Source of the DNA: Streptomyces xylophagus
GTDB taxonomy: Bacteria; Actinomycetota; Actinomycetes; Streptomycetales; Streptomycetaceae
Direction: 5' to 3'
DNA length: 64,000 bases
Assembly (NCBI RefSeq): GCF_000716435.1
Contig: NZ_JNWO01000004.1
Coordinates: 351,193 to 415,192, forward strand
Under the pieces are notes generated by a model. It was not told where the DNA came from. It searched no databases and was given only the letters and a program-made list of their open reading frames with translations. Shown piece by piece: positions 17,950 to 25,015 of this stretch. Position numbers and translations under genes: made by a program. Within the stretch, counting starts at the first letter, position 1. Each line of letters begins with the position of its first letter.

Positions 17950-19753
17950 CTGTGGAAGCCTCAGGACTCACTCGCCGTGACCTGGGGCTTTTGCTTATTT
18001 CGGATACTTTGCGGGGGCGGAACTCGATGATCTTCGCACCCTCGTGTGTGGCCATGGTGTGGCCATCCTGTCCGGCGATCGTCTCGCCGGTCCGTCCGGC
18101 GAGGTGATCGAGCACCAACTGCTCGACCGTGCGGCCGTCCTGCTCGGCGACTGCGGCGAGCTGCGCGACGAGGTGATCGAGGGCGAGCTGCGCGACCTGC
18201 TCGACGCGCGGATCGGCAGCCGACGCGGCGGGCGCCTCATCAGGGAGGCGGGCCGCGCCGCGCGGGACGATGGCGGCCGTCGCCTCGGCAGCGTCGCGAG
18301 CAGCCTTCGGCATGACCGACTGATAGATGTCCCGGGTGATCCGGGTGTCGCTGTGGCCGAGGGTCTCGGACACGATCTTGATGTCGACGCCGGCGGCGAG
18401 CATGAGCGAGGCGGCGACGTGCCGCAGGTCGTGCAGCCGGATCGGGGGCAGGCCGGAGAGTTCGACGAGCCGCTCGAAGTAGTCCGTCAGCCATCCGGGG
18501 TGGATGAACGACCCGTCAGGCATGGTGAACATGCGCCCCGATTCGACCCATGCCTCGCCGTATTCGAGGCGCTCGGCCTCTTGCCGCAGTTCCTGCTCGT
18601 CGAGAACCTGCCCGCTGTACTCGTCGAGGTCGACGATGCGCTCGCCGCTGTCGGTCTTCGGTGCGTTCTCGATGACCTCCCAACCATCCTGTACGAGCTG
18701 TGTCGCGATGGTGAGCGTTCCCGCCGCGCGGCTTCGGTCGGTACGGCGCAGGCCGACTGATTCGCCCCGGCGCAGTCCGCGGAAGGTGATCAGGTGGAAC
18801 AGGCCGTACAGGCGCTCGCCGGTGTCGGCGAGGAAGTCGAGGAACTGTCCGGCGTGCTCTGGGGTCCACACCATGCAGGCGGACGGCTTGATGCCGGTTC
18901 GCAGCCACTCGGCGATTCGCTCGTCGGTCCAGACAAGTGCCTTGGGCCGCTTGGCGGCTTCGAGTTCGACGTGCGCGGCTGCGTTGAAGATGATCAGTCC
19001 GCGCCCGATAGCGACGTTCAGGGCGGCCCGTAGCGTCGCCTTGATGTGGTGCTGCGTCGCTACTCCCGTGATCCGCCGGAACGGGTCCATCGCGTCGATG
19101 GTCTCTTTCAGTGCCTTGCGGCGGCGCCGGTTCTCAACTCCCTTCCAGGCGATGAGCTTCAGCTCGTCCAGCGCGGTGCGGCGCAGGATGTTCGCGTCGT
19201 TGATCTCGATGTTCGTCTCGGCGATGCCGGCGAACATCTCGTCGAGGTGCGCCACGGTGAGTCGGTCGAGCCGGATGTGTCCGATCCGCGGTATGAGGTG
19301 CACCCGAATATCGATGTCGTACCGGTTCTTGCCGCTGGTGCGCAGCCCCTTCTTTCCGGCGAGCCACTGTTCGAGCCACTCGCCGACGGTCATGTGCTGC
19401 GTGAGCGACTGGCCGGTCGCGAACTTGCGGCGGGTCTCCTCGTGGTCGGGAATCGGGTCCTTGCTCGCCCCCACCGTTTCGAGCATGTCGGCCAGACGCG
19501 CGCGGCCCTCGACGTCGTTCTCGTCGGCGATGTTGAGGAGCGCGCGCACCTTGTCGAGGTCGGCCTGCGCCTTGGTCTTGGTGTCGTAGCCGCTGCGCCG
19601 GAAGCGGCGACGCGCGTTGCCCTTCTTGGGCGGCAGTTCCTGATTGAGGCTGAACAGGCCGTGGCTGCGCTGACTCAGCTTGGTGCACGAGCCGTTGAGC
19701 TGCTTGCCGTCGGCGTCGCGGCAGCCGCAACGCTTGGTGATGGTGCCGTTCAC
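17882..19753 (-). CDS. int: Prophage tyrosine integrase
   Basis: A 623-residue tyrosine recombinase. The N-terminus has a Cys-rich start and an SAM-like core-binding domain (about 125-215). Catalytic residues are Arg in GLRRGE (about R328), HDLRH (H441, R444), the GHS motif and Tyr in DIYQSV (Y477). It is longer than most integrases because of a C-terminal extension of about 140 residues. The ORF runs through attL and stops inside the tRNA-Thr gene, so its last eight codons are antisense host tRNA sequence; the phage form would end differently. Its start overlaps the XRE gene by 4 nt (ATGA), implying one transcript. Confidence 0.95.
   Translation of the reverse strand: MNGTITKRCGCRDADGKQLNGSCTKLSQRSHGLFSLNQELPPKKGNARRRFRRSGYDTKTKAQADLDKVRALLNIADENDVEGRARLADMLETVGASKDPIPDHEETRRKFATGQSLTQHMTVGEWLEQWLAGKKGLRTSGKNRYDIDIRVHLIPRIGHIRLDRLTVAHLDEMFAGIAETNIEINDANILRRTALDELKLIAWKGVENRRRRKALKETIDAMDPFRRITGVATQHHIKATLRAALNVAIGRGLIIFNAAAHVELEAAKRPKALVWTDERIAEWLRTGIKPSACMVWTPEHAGQFLDFLADTGERLYGLFHLITFRGLRRGESVGLRRTDRSRAAGTLTIATQLVQDGWEVIENAPKTDSGERIVDLDEYSGQVLDEQELRQEAERLEYGEAWVESGRMFTMPDGSFIHPGWLTDYFERLVELSGLPPIRLHDLRHVAASLMLAAGVDIKIVSETLGHSDTRITRDIYQSVMPKAARDAAEATAAIVPRGAARLPDEAPAASAADPRVEQVAQLALDHLVAQLAAVAEQDGRTVEQLVLDHLAGRTGETIAGQDGHTMATHEGAKIIEFRPRKVSEISKSPRSRRVSPEASTEPPSGFEPETYALRVRCSGHLS
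17908..17996. repeat. attL, 89-bp att core
   Basis: Identical base for base to 58118-58206. The core begins at the anticodon loop, covers the 3' 42 nt of the tRNA-Thr gene, and continues 47 bp past it through the tRNA terminator. The mismatches at both edges (A17907/T58117 and A17997/T58207) define the limits. Confidence 0.96.
17956..17996 (+). terminator. tRNA-Thr terminator inside the att core
   Basis: AAGCCTCAGG (17956-17965) pairs with CCTGGGGCTT (17981-17990), with one G-T pair, followed by TTGCTT. Because it lies in the att core, it is duplicated at attR (58166-58206). Confidence 0.8.
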
Positions 19754-20481
19754 TCAGTCCCTCTCGGGTTGACGATGTCGGGGTCGTCGAGCATGTCGAG
19801 CCCCTGCATGTCCTCGATCAAGTCAGGTCGTAGATCGGGGATCGTGAGCCCCGCGCGGTTCATGTCGTTGATGTGGCGCGCGAGTTCTTCGAGTCGGTGC
19901 AGGTAGTCGGTCTGTGCTGTGGTGCGTCCCTCCTTGTCGGTGCGGCGCGTTGCCTGCGCGGTCTCGGTGCGCAGATACGCCCTGTGGACTGCCTCGCGCC
20001 GCCGCTCGAACTCGGGGTACAGCGACGCGGGATAGGCGGCCGTGCCCCATGCGGCGGACCATTTGGGGCCGTCGCCGGCGATGGGTCGGGGGTTGACGTA
20101 GTGGCGTCCGTCGAGGGGGCCGGCGAGCGTCGGCGCCTCCTCGCCGGTGAACCACTTCCACACGGTGTAGGGGTCTCGCGGATTGGCCGCGGGCACAGTG
20201 GGCACGGTCTGCTCGTCCCCCAGGGGAAGCACCAGAAGGAGCGGGGGCACTGCGAGGGCGAGGCCGAGCACGAGCAGCTCGTCGACGGTCACCTCGCGGC
20301 GTCGCTTGCCCTCCTTGTTCCTGCGCCCGGTCTCAATGTTCGTGATCGCTGCGTATGTGAGGTCGGTGGCTCCCAACCGGGCGCACTCGTCTGCGAGTTG
20401 CTGCCGGTTGAGGCCGAGCCGGGCTCGGTGCTTGCGGACCTGCTCGGCGATGGTGTCGCTTGCCGTTTGGTGACTGTGCAT
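19750..20481 (-). CDS. XRE-family regulator upstream of int
   Basis: A 243-residue protein with an N-terminal Cro/CI-type helix-turn-helix (about residues 10-60, ending NIETGRRNKEGKRR), a hydrophobic stretch and a C-terminal region I cannot assign. Coupled to int by an ATGA overlap. A likely role is control of int and the divergent xis-like gene. Its ATG lies only 7 nt from a -10-like TAGCGT, so the mRNA may be leaderless. Whether it or the 57.1-kb protein is the main immunity repressor cannot be decided from sequence. Confidence 0.8.
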   Translation of the reverse strand: MHSHQTASDTIAEQVRKHRARLGLNRQQLADECARLGATDLTYAAITNIETGRRNKEGKRRREVTVDELLVLGLALAVPPLLLVLPLGDEQTVPTVPAANPRDPYTVWKWFTGEEAPTLAGPLDGRHYVNPRPIAGDGPKWSAAWGTAAYPASLYPEFERRREAVHRAYLRTETAQATRRTDKEGRTTAQTDYLHRLEELARHINDMNRAGLTIPDLRPDLIEDMQGLDMLDDPDIVNPRGTE

Positions 20482-20533
20482 ATCGACACGCTAGCAGTGC
20501 ATATTGCGTAGTCACAAGCGTTATCGATACGTT
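20476..20533. promoter_or_regulatory. Divergent int/xis control region with direct repeats
   Basis: GTGCATAT occurs at 20476-20483 and 20497-20504, exactly 21 bp apart (two helical turns), an arrangement suited to cooperative binding. On the - strand, TTGTGA (20517-20512), an 18-nt spacer and TAGCGT (20493-20488) form a promoter for the XRE gene. On the + strand, TTGCGT (20504-20509), 18 nt and TACGTT (20528-20533) form one for xis. The first repeat covers the XRE start codon; the second sits in the - promoter spacer and touches the + -35. Confidence 0.5.
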
Positions 20534-20589
20534 ATGTTCGATGAACGCCCCAGCTAGGAGGGCGTGTTGACCACCCTGGAGGGGAGTTC

Positions 20590-20835
20590 GTGACCAGCGA
20601 CGAGCGAGCGATGACGCATGACGAGTTGATCAATCTGCCGGTGACCGTCGACCTTGAAACGGCCAACCGGGCACTGGGCCTCGGGCGTACGACGGGGTAC
20701 AGCCTGGCCAGGGGAGGGCGGTACCCGGTGCGACTGCTGCCGGCCAACCGCGGTTACCGGATCTCGCGGTACGACCTGCTTCGGCACCTCGGGGTCGGTC
20801 CGGACGGGTGCGGAGTCGAGGCGGAAGTCGCGTAG
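20590..20835 (+). CDS. Excisionase-like DNA-binding protein
   Basis: An 81-residue protein whose central part (VDLETANRALGLGRTTGYSL...RISRYDLLRHLGV) resembles the winged-helix MerR-like fold of Xis/AlpA-type proteins. It is divergent from the int operon, the usual place for an actinophage xis. The GTG at 20590 is preceded by GGAGGGG; an internal ATG a few codons later is less favoured. A perfect 12-bp hairpin follows. Confidence 0.8.
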   Translation: MTSDERAMTHDELINLPVTVDLETANRALGLGRTTGYSLARGGRYPVRLLPANRGYRISRYDLLRHLGVGPDGCGVEAEVA

Positions 20836-20846
20836 GGGGCGAGCGG

Positions 20847-20878
20847 TGTGCCCGCCGGACCGAGAGCCGGCGGGCACA
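20847..20878 (+). terminator. Terminator of the xis-like gene
   Basis: Perfect 12-bp arms TGTGCCCGCCGG/CCGGCGGGCACA with an 8-nt loop, 11 bp after the stop codon. Confidence 0.85.
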
Positions 20879-20905
20879 GGGGTGTGCACGTGCTGACCTT
20901 GCCGA

Positions 20906-20952
20906 CCGCCCCACCTGCTTTCGGCCCTTCAGTTCCTGAGTAGGTGGGGCGG
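20906..20952 (-). terminator. Long-loop inverted repeat
   Basis: Perfect 11-bp arms CCGCCCCACCT/AGGTGGGGCGG with a 25-nt loop, between the convergent xis-like gene and the 21.0-kb gene. It probably terminates the - strand transcript. Confidence 0.5.
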
Positions 20953-21041
20953 AACCTGTGACCCGTTACGCTCGAACCTCAGCGGGTCGACCCGGGGTCC
21001 AATCCACCTCGGGGCGGCCCGTCCTTCTGCGTTTGGGCTGC

Positions 21042-21506
21042 TCACGCGTGGTAGGTCGTGCCCCAGCGCATCGCGCCTCGCGCGTGGCAAACGCGTACGT
21101 GTTCGGCGATTGCTGTTTGGCCGGCGCCGGCGGCGAGGGGGGCGAACAGGACCAGGATTCGGACCGGTCCCCCGACCTCGACCACGTTCACCCACGACCG
21201 CGCGGCAGGCAGGCCGAGCCGTTTCTCGCCGTCGCCGTAATCGAGCCACGGCGTGCCCTGCCGTATGCGGATGCGGTGCCCGATGTGCGGCGGGGGGCCG
21301 TCGTGTGGGCCGAGGTACAGCGCTTCGGCGAACGCCCGCATGCCCTCGCTGATGCTGTTGACGCTCTCGTTGTCGAGGCGCGGCGGCGCGTGGTAAGCGA
21401 GCAGTTGGGCGACGGGGAACAGGAACTGCTGATGCACGCCGGTCGCCAGGCGGATACCGGCGACGAACCCGGGGCCGGGTGGCGCCTTCGCTTCGGGCGC
21501 AGTCAC
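21042..21506 (-). CDS. Hypothetical protein coupled to HATPase gene
   Basis: A 154-residue protein without a domain I recognise. It contains a run of hydrophobic and Pro/Gly residues and a His/Arg-rich middle, and ends VCHARGAMRWGTTYHA. The GTG start at 21506 overlaps the stop of the upstream ATPase gene (GTGA), so the two are translated together and probably act together. Confidence 0.65.
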   Translation of the reverse strand: MTAPEAKAPPGPGFVAGIRLATGVHQQFLFPVAQLLAYHAPPRLDNESVNSISEGMRAFAEALYLGPHDGPPPHIGHRIRIRQGTPWLDYGDGEKRLGLPAARSWVNVVEVGGPVRILVLFAPLAAGAGQTAIAEHVRVCHARGAMRWGTTYHA

Positions 21507-21946
21507 GATGCCTTCACCTCCGCCCACACGAACTTTCCGAACGGGCGGTCGCGGACGCCCCAACTGCCGGGGCATAGGGCGTCGAGGATGATCAAGCCTC
21601 TCCCGCGGTCGCGTCGGTCAGATGCTGGGCGGGGGTGGGGGCGCCGTCGTACAGGGTCGTGTACCTCGACGCGTGTTCGGGTGTCGTCGGTGTCTAGTTC
21701 GATACGTAGAGAGTCGCCAGGCCGGGTGCCGTATCGAATCGAGTTGGTGACCAGCTCGCAGGCCACCAAGACGACCGTCTCGACGTGGTCCTCGGACGCG
21801 TCCGGAAAGTTGTGCTTGACGTATTGACGTACGAAGTCACGTGCAAATTTTGCTGACTTGGCTTCGCCCTTCAGTAACAGAACTGGTGGTGGGCCGACTT
21901 GGGCTGCATGGGTGGCGGGGATCGCTTCCCGCCGTCGTTCAGTCAT
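21503..21946 (-). CDS. RsbW/anti-sigma-like ATP-binding protein
   Basis: A 147-residue GHKL/HATPase domain protein. The N box reads ACELVTNSIRYG and the G box GRGLIILDALC, as in anti-sigma factor kinases of the SpoIIAB/RsbW class. There is no phosphoacceptor or sensor domain. Streptomyces often place such genes beside WhiJ-type HTH-DUF5753/DUF397 pairs, as here, suggesting it is part of a regulatory cassette carried by the prophage. The ATG start is within 245 bp of the divergent HTH gene. Confidence 0.85.
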   Translation of the reverse strand: MTERRREAIPATHAAQVGPPPVLLLKGEAKSAKFARDFVRQYVKHNFPDASEDHVETVVLVACELVTNSIRYGTRPGDSLRIELDTDDTRTRVEVHDPVRRRPHPRPASDRRDRGRGLIILDALCPGSWGVRDRPFGKFVWAEVKAS

Positions 21947-22189
21947 GGTGTCCCCTCACGGGCAAGTCCCAACACGAGCATGGCATTTCGTCCCACGCGT
22001 GTGGGCGGAATCGCATTTCTCTCCCACAGAGTGCTCCTCCAACCATGTGCATCGCAAGAGAACGCATACTCGTGTAGAAAATTGCATATGACGCCAGGAG
22101 GAGGGGGCGGGATGGCAAGTCGGCAGGTGACAGGCGATGAGGGGGCACGGCAGACTGATGGACCAGACACTGAACAGGAGGGGGGAACC
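21947..22189. promoter_or_regulatory. Divergent intergenic region of the cargo cassette
   Basis: AT-richer than its surroundings. It contains CCCAC/GTGGG arms at 21992-22005 and two purine-rich RBS-like stretches. Promoters for both directions are expected here, but I cannot place hexamers with confidence. Confidence 0.4.
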
Positions 22190-23053
22190 GTGAGTGCGCC
22201 AACAGTGCGCCGGCGGCGACTCGGTGCGAAATTGCGCGCCCTGCGCGGCGACCTCACCCTCGATGAGGTCGCGGACAGCTCCGAGGGGGCGTTCATCTCC
22301 TCGAAGCTGTCACGGATGGAAACGGCCAAGAGCGCGGCCAAGGCAAAGGATGTCGAGGACCTGCTCGACCTGTACGTACGGCTTGACCGCGAGGTCAGCG
22401 ACGAACTGCGCGCGGCCCTGGTCAAGCTCACCAAAGAGGGCGGACAGCGCGGTTGGTGGCACTCGTACCGGGGCGTCCTCACGCCGGTGTACGAGGACCT
22501 GATCAGCCTTGAGGCCGAGGCCGAATCAGTCTCGACGTGGCAACTGGGCCTGATTCCTGGCCTTCTCCAGACCGCCGAGTACGCGCGCGAGATCATCCGC
22601 GCGACGGCGATGTCTGAAGCGATCGAGGCCCGGGTCGATGCGCTGGTCGAGGTACGCCTCGCACGGCAGGCCGTGCTCACGCGCGAGGAACCGCTCGCAC
22701 TGTGGGCGATCATCGCGGAGCAGGCCCTACGTTCGACCTCCGACGACGCGAGCCTGATGCATGAGCAGTTGGGACGACTGCTCTCCATGGGGAAGCGTCC
22801 GAACGTCAACATTCAGGTACTGCGGTCGGACGCACCATTGCACGTCGGACTGACGGGAACGTTCACCATCTTGGGGTTTGGTCCACACCCTGACCTCGAC
22901 GTCGTCCACGCCGAGTCGCTGACGTCGGCCCTCTACATCGAGGACCGCGACAAGGTCGCCACACACCGCGATGCGTGGCAACGCCTCACGTCTGCCGCTG
23001 AGTCGGTCGAGACATCGGCGGAACTGATCACCGAGATAAGGAAGAGCACATGA
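22190..23053 (+). CDS. HTH-DUF5753 (WhiJ-like) regulator
   Basis: A 287-residue protein with an N-terminal XRE helix-turn-helix (about residues 5-65: VRRRRLGAKLRALR...SKLSRMETAKS). The C-terminal DUF5753 domain has the hallmark WQLGLIPGLLQTAEYAREII. The GTG at 22190 has AGGAGGGGGG just upstream; an ATG at 22112 also has a good RBS and would add 26 residues. It overlaps the DUF397 gene by 4 nt. In Streptomyces this pair controls development or antibiotic production, and a toxin-antitoxin-like antagonism has been proposed for related pairs. Confidence 0.9.
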   Translation: MSAPTVRRRRLGAKLRALRGDLTLDEVADSSEGAFISSKLSRMETAKSAAKAKDVEDLLDLYVRLDREVSDELRAALVKLTKEGGQRGWWHSYRGVLTPVYEDLISLEAEAESVSTWQLGLIPGLLQTAEYAREIIRATAMSEAIEARVDALVEVRLARQAVLTREEPLALWAIIAEQALRSTSDDASLMHEQLGRLLSMGKRPNVNIQVLRSDAPLHVGLTGTFTILGFGPHPDLDVVHAESLTSALYIEDRDKVATHRDAWQRLTSAAESVETSAELITEIRKST

Positions 23054-23271
23054 GCCATGTTGGCGACGCTTCGACTCTGCCAGTGACGTGGTGGAAGTCT
23101 TCGGCGTCTGCGGCACAGTCTGACTGTGTCGAGTGCGGAATAGTCGACGACGAGACGATCGCCGTTCGGGACAGCAAGAACCCGCACGGGCCTGCACTGC
23201 TGCTCACCCGCGAGCAGATGACTACCTTCGTCACTGCTGCGGCCTCGGGCCGGTTCGGCGGTCTTGAGTAG
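23050..23271 (+). CDS. DUF397 small protein
   Basis: A 73-residue protein with the DUF397 pattern: WWKSSAS near the start, a Cys-containing centre (DCVECG), IAVRDSKNPHGPALLLT, and a C-terminal helix. It is translationally coupled (ATGA) to the DUF5753 regulator, whose activity it probably modulates by direct binding. A strong terminator follows. Confidence 0.93.
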   Translation: MSHVGDASTLPVTWWKSSASAAQSDCVECGIVDDETIAVRDSKNPHGPALLLTREQMTTFVTAAASGRFGGLE

Positions 23272-23289
23272 GGAGTCGTACCAGGAGCG

Positions 23290-23324
23290 ACGGCCCGCCC
23301 CCGCGCGATTCGGGGGCGGGCCGT
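23290..23324 (+). terminator. Terminator of the cargo pair
   Basis: Perfect 14-bp arms ACGGCCCGCCCCCG and complement around the 7-nt loop CGCGATT. Confidence 0.9.
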
Positions 23325-23379
23325 CTGCGTGCGGGCTGGCGTGAGCCTACGGCGAACAGGCGGCGCGGGAAACAACACA

Positions 23380-23417
23380 ACGCCCCCATACGGCCGTTCG
23401 TGGCCGTATGGGGGCGT
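23380..23417 (-). terminator. Terminator of the leftward late operon
   Basis: Perfect 16-bp arms (23380-23395 and 23402-23417) around GTTCGT. On the - strand it is followed by TTGTGTTGTTT, a T-rich tail, so it ends the late operon. It also separates the operon from the convergent cargo genes. Confidence 0.9.
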
Positions 23418-23466
23418 GTGGCTGGTGCCTAAGGTTCGAGGGTGGCGCGGATACGGGTGGCGATTC

Positions 23467-23727
23467 TCACCGGTGGGCGAGTTGCCACAGGGACACGGCG
23501 AGGCCGAGAACGGCGACCAGGGCGGCGAGGGACGGCAGGGGCCACCGCGCGCGTTCGAGGGCGTCGAGGCGCTGGTCGAGGTCGGTGAGCTGTCGGTCGG
23601 TCTGGTCGCCGCGCTGGACGAGCAGGGCGAGGGAACCGTCGACCCGGGCGAATCCCTCGGCCATGGTGCCGCGTAGCTTTTCCAGCTCGACGGCGACGGA
23701 CTGCTCGGGCGGGGTCGGCAGGGTCAC
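23467..23727 (-). CDS. Membrane-anchored coiled-coil protein, lysis region
   Basis: An 86-residue protein. A charged helical region (ELEKLRGTMAEGF...DLDQRLDALERARW) is followed by one membrane helix at the C-terminus (about residues 66-83). It overlaps the holin-like gene by 4 nt, and the position after the lysin suggests a lysis accessory or second holin. No family name can be given with certainty. Confidence 0.75.
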   Translation of the reverse strand: MTLPTPPEQSVAVELEKLRGTMAEGFARVDGSLALLVQRGDQTDRQLTDLDQRLDALERARWPLPSLAALVAVLGLAVSLWQLAHR

Positions 23728-23960
23728 GCGCTACCGCCCTGGTCGTCGTCGACGAGGCCGAGGCCGACGCGGTCGAGTAGCTGCTCGACGGAGGGCAGGG
23801 CCATGACGCGGGCGAGGCCGGCGGCGACGGCGAGGGCGCCGGCGACCCACGGCAGGGACTCGGGGATGCCGGACGCGCTGACGACGGCAGGGAGGGCGAC
23901 GGCGAACATGACGACGCCCTGAATGACGGTGCGGACGGTGCGCTTGGTGGCGGGGTTCAT
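23724..23960 (-). CDS. Putative holin
   Basis: A 78-residue protein with a basic N-terminus (MNPATKRTVRT) and two hydrophobic segments (about 13-30 and 37-53), then an acidic tail. Size, topology and position directly after the endolysin match actinophage holins, which form the membrane lesions that let the lysin out. Confidence 0.75.
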   Translation of the reverse strand: MNPATKRTVRTVIQGVVMFAVALPAVVSASGIPESLPWVAGALAVAAGLARVMALPSVEQLLDRVGLGLVDDDQGGSA

Positions 23961-24029
23961 GAGGGGTTCCTCGTTTCTGAGAGTGCGGGTACAGGGGCCC
24001 GGCGCGGTGTCGGGGCGGGCGAGGGGTGG

Positions 24030-24944
24030 CTACTTGTCGTAGGCGAGGCGGAACAGGGCGGCCCAACCCTTCGGGCCGATGGCTGGGTCGGATGTCTTGC
24101 CCTTGGCGCGGTAGGTCGGGTGGGCGTTGTGGAACTTGACGACGCCGGCCTGAGTCTTGGGTCCGTAATTCGGCGACTCGGCAACGGACTTGGCCATGTA
24201 GCCGGCGGCCTTGAGCGCGCGCTGAAGCGTGACGGCCGACGGCTTGGCCTTGCCCGGGGCGAGGCCGGTCGGGAACTTCGGCGGGGTGTACGACGGCTCG
24301 TCGTCGTTGCCGGTGTCGCCCTTCGCCCACTCGCGCAGCGCGGAGGGGGACATGTAGGCGATGTTCCGGTCGAGGGGGGTCGACGTGAACTGCCAGAACG
24401 TCACAGTGCGGTTGGACGGCTTGGGCCGAGTAGCAGCCTCTGCTCGGGCGTAGGTTGCGGCACCCCACGGGTAAGCGGGGTACCACAGGGGAACGCCCGA
24501 CGGGACGTGCCCGGCGGCGATGTCCGAGGCCGACGTGTAGACGCCGACGACCTGCCCTGGGAACGCCTTCTTCACCGCGGCAATCCACGCCGAGGCGTAC
24601 GCCTTGATCTGCGCGGCCGAGCGCCCGCGGTAGTTGCGGCCGTCGCTGTAGCGCTCAAGGTCGAGCCAGTGCAGGAACCCGGCGCCGGCGTACGGCTTCA
24701 CGGCGGCGATGTAGTTCGCGGCCTCCTTCGCCGCAGACTGGTTCGGCCACGCGAAGTGATACGCGCCGGCGACCAGGCCGGCGCCCTTGATGCCCTTGAT
24801 GTGTGTCGCGAACCGGGCGTCGCGGCTCTTCTCTCCCTCGCTCGCCTTGGCGAACGCGAAGGTGAGGCCGTCGGCCTTGAGCGCGGTCCAGTTCTGTGCG
24901 GACTGGTACGCGGACACGTCGAGGCCGCGCGAGGTGCTGGTCAT
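24030..24944 (-). CDS. GH25 endolysin with peptidoglycan-binding domain
   Basis: A 304-residue lysozyme. The N-terminal glycosyl hydrolase 25 domain (about 5-200) has catalytic-site motifs GLDVSAYQ, AKASEG, GAYHF and HWLDLE, the acidic residues typical of muramidases. The C-terminal part (about 230-304) matches a peptidoglycan_binding_1 repeat (LQRALKAAGY...YGPKTQAGVVKFH). No signal peptide, so export depends on the holin. The ATG follows AGGAGGC. A T-run terminator lies just upstream. Confidence 0.93.
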   Translation of the reverse strand: MTSTSRGLDVSAYQSAQNWTALKADGLTFAFAKASEGEKSRDARFATHIKGIKGAGLVAGAYHFAWPNQSAAKEAANYIAAVKPYAGAGFLHWLDLERYSDGRNYRGRSAAQIKAYASAWIAAVKKAFPGQVVGVYTSASDIAAGHVPSGVPLWYPAYPWGAATYARAEAATRPKPSNRTVTFWQFTSTPLDRNIAYMSPSALREWAKGDTGNDDEPSYTPPKFPTGLAPGKAKPSAVTLQRALKAAGYMAKSVAESPNYGPKTQAGVVKFHNAHPTYRAKGKTSDPAIGPKGWAALFRLAYDK

Positions 24945-24965
24945 ACGGGGTGCCTCCTGGGCATG

Positions 24966-24996
24966 AAAAAACGCCCGGCGCGGTGCGCTCGGGCGT
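24966..24996 (-). terminator. Intrinsic terminator between tail and lysis genes
   Basis: On the - strand, ACGCCCG...CGGGCGT arms (24996-24990 and 24977-24971) are followed by six T residues (24971-24966), a textbook intrinsic terminator. It lies between the tail fibre stop (25016) and the endolysin start (24944). Confidence 0.85.
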
Positions 24997-25015
24997 GCGG
25001 GGTGAACGGGGCGGC

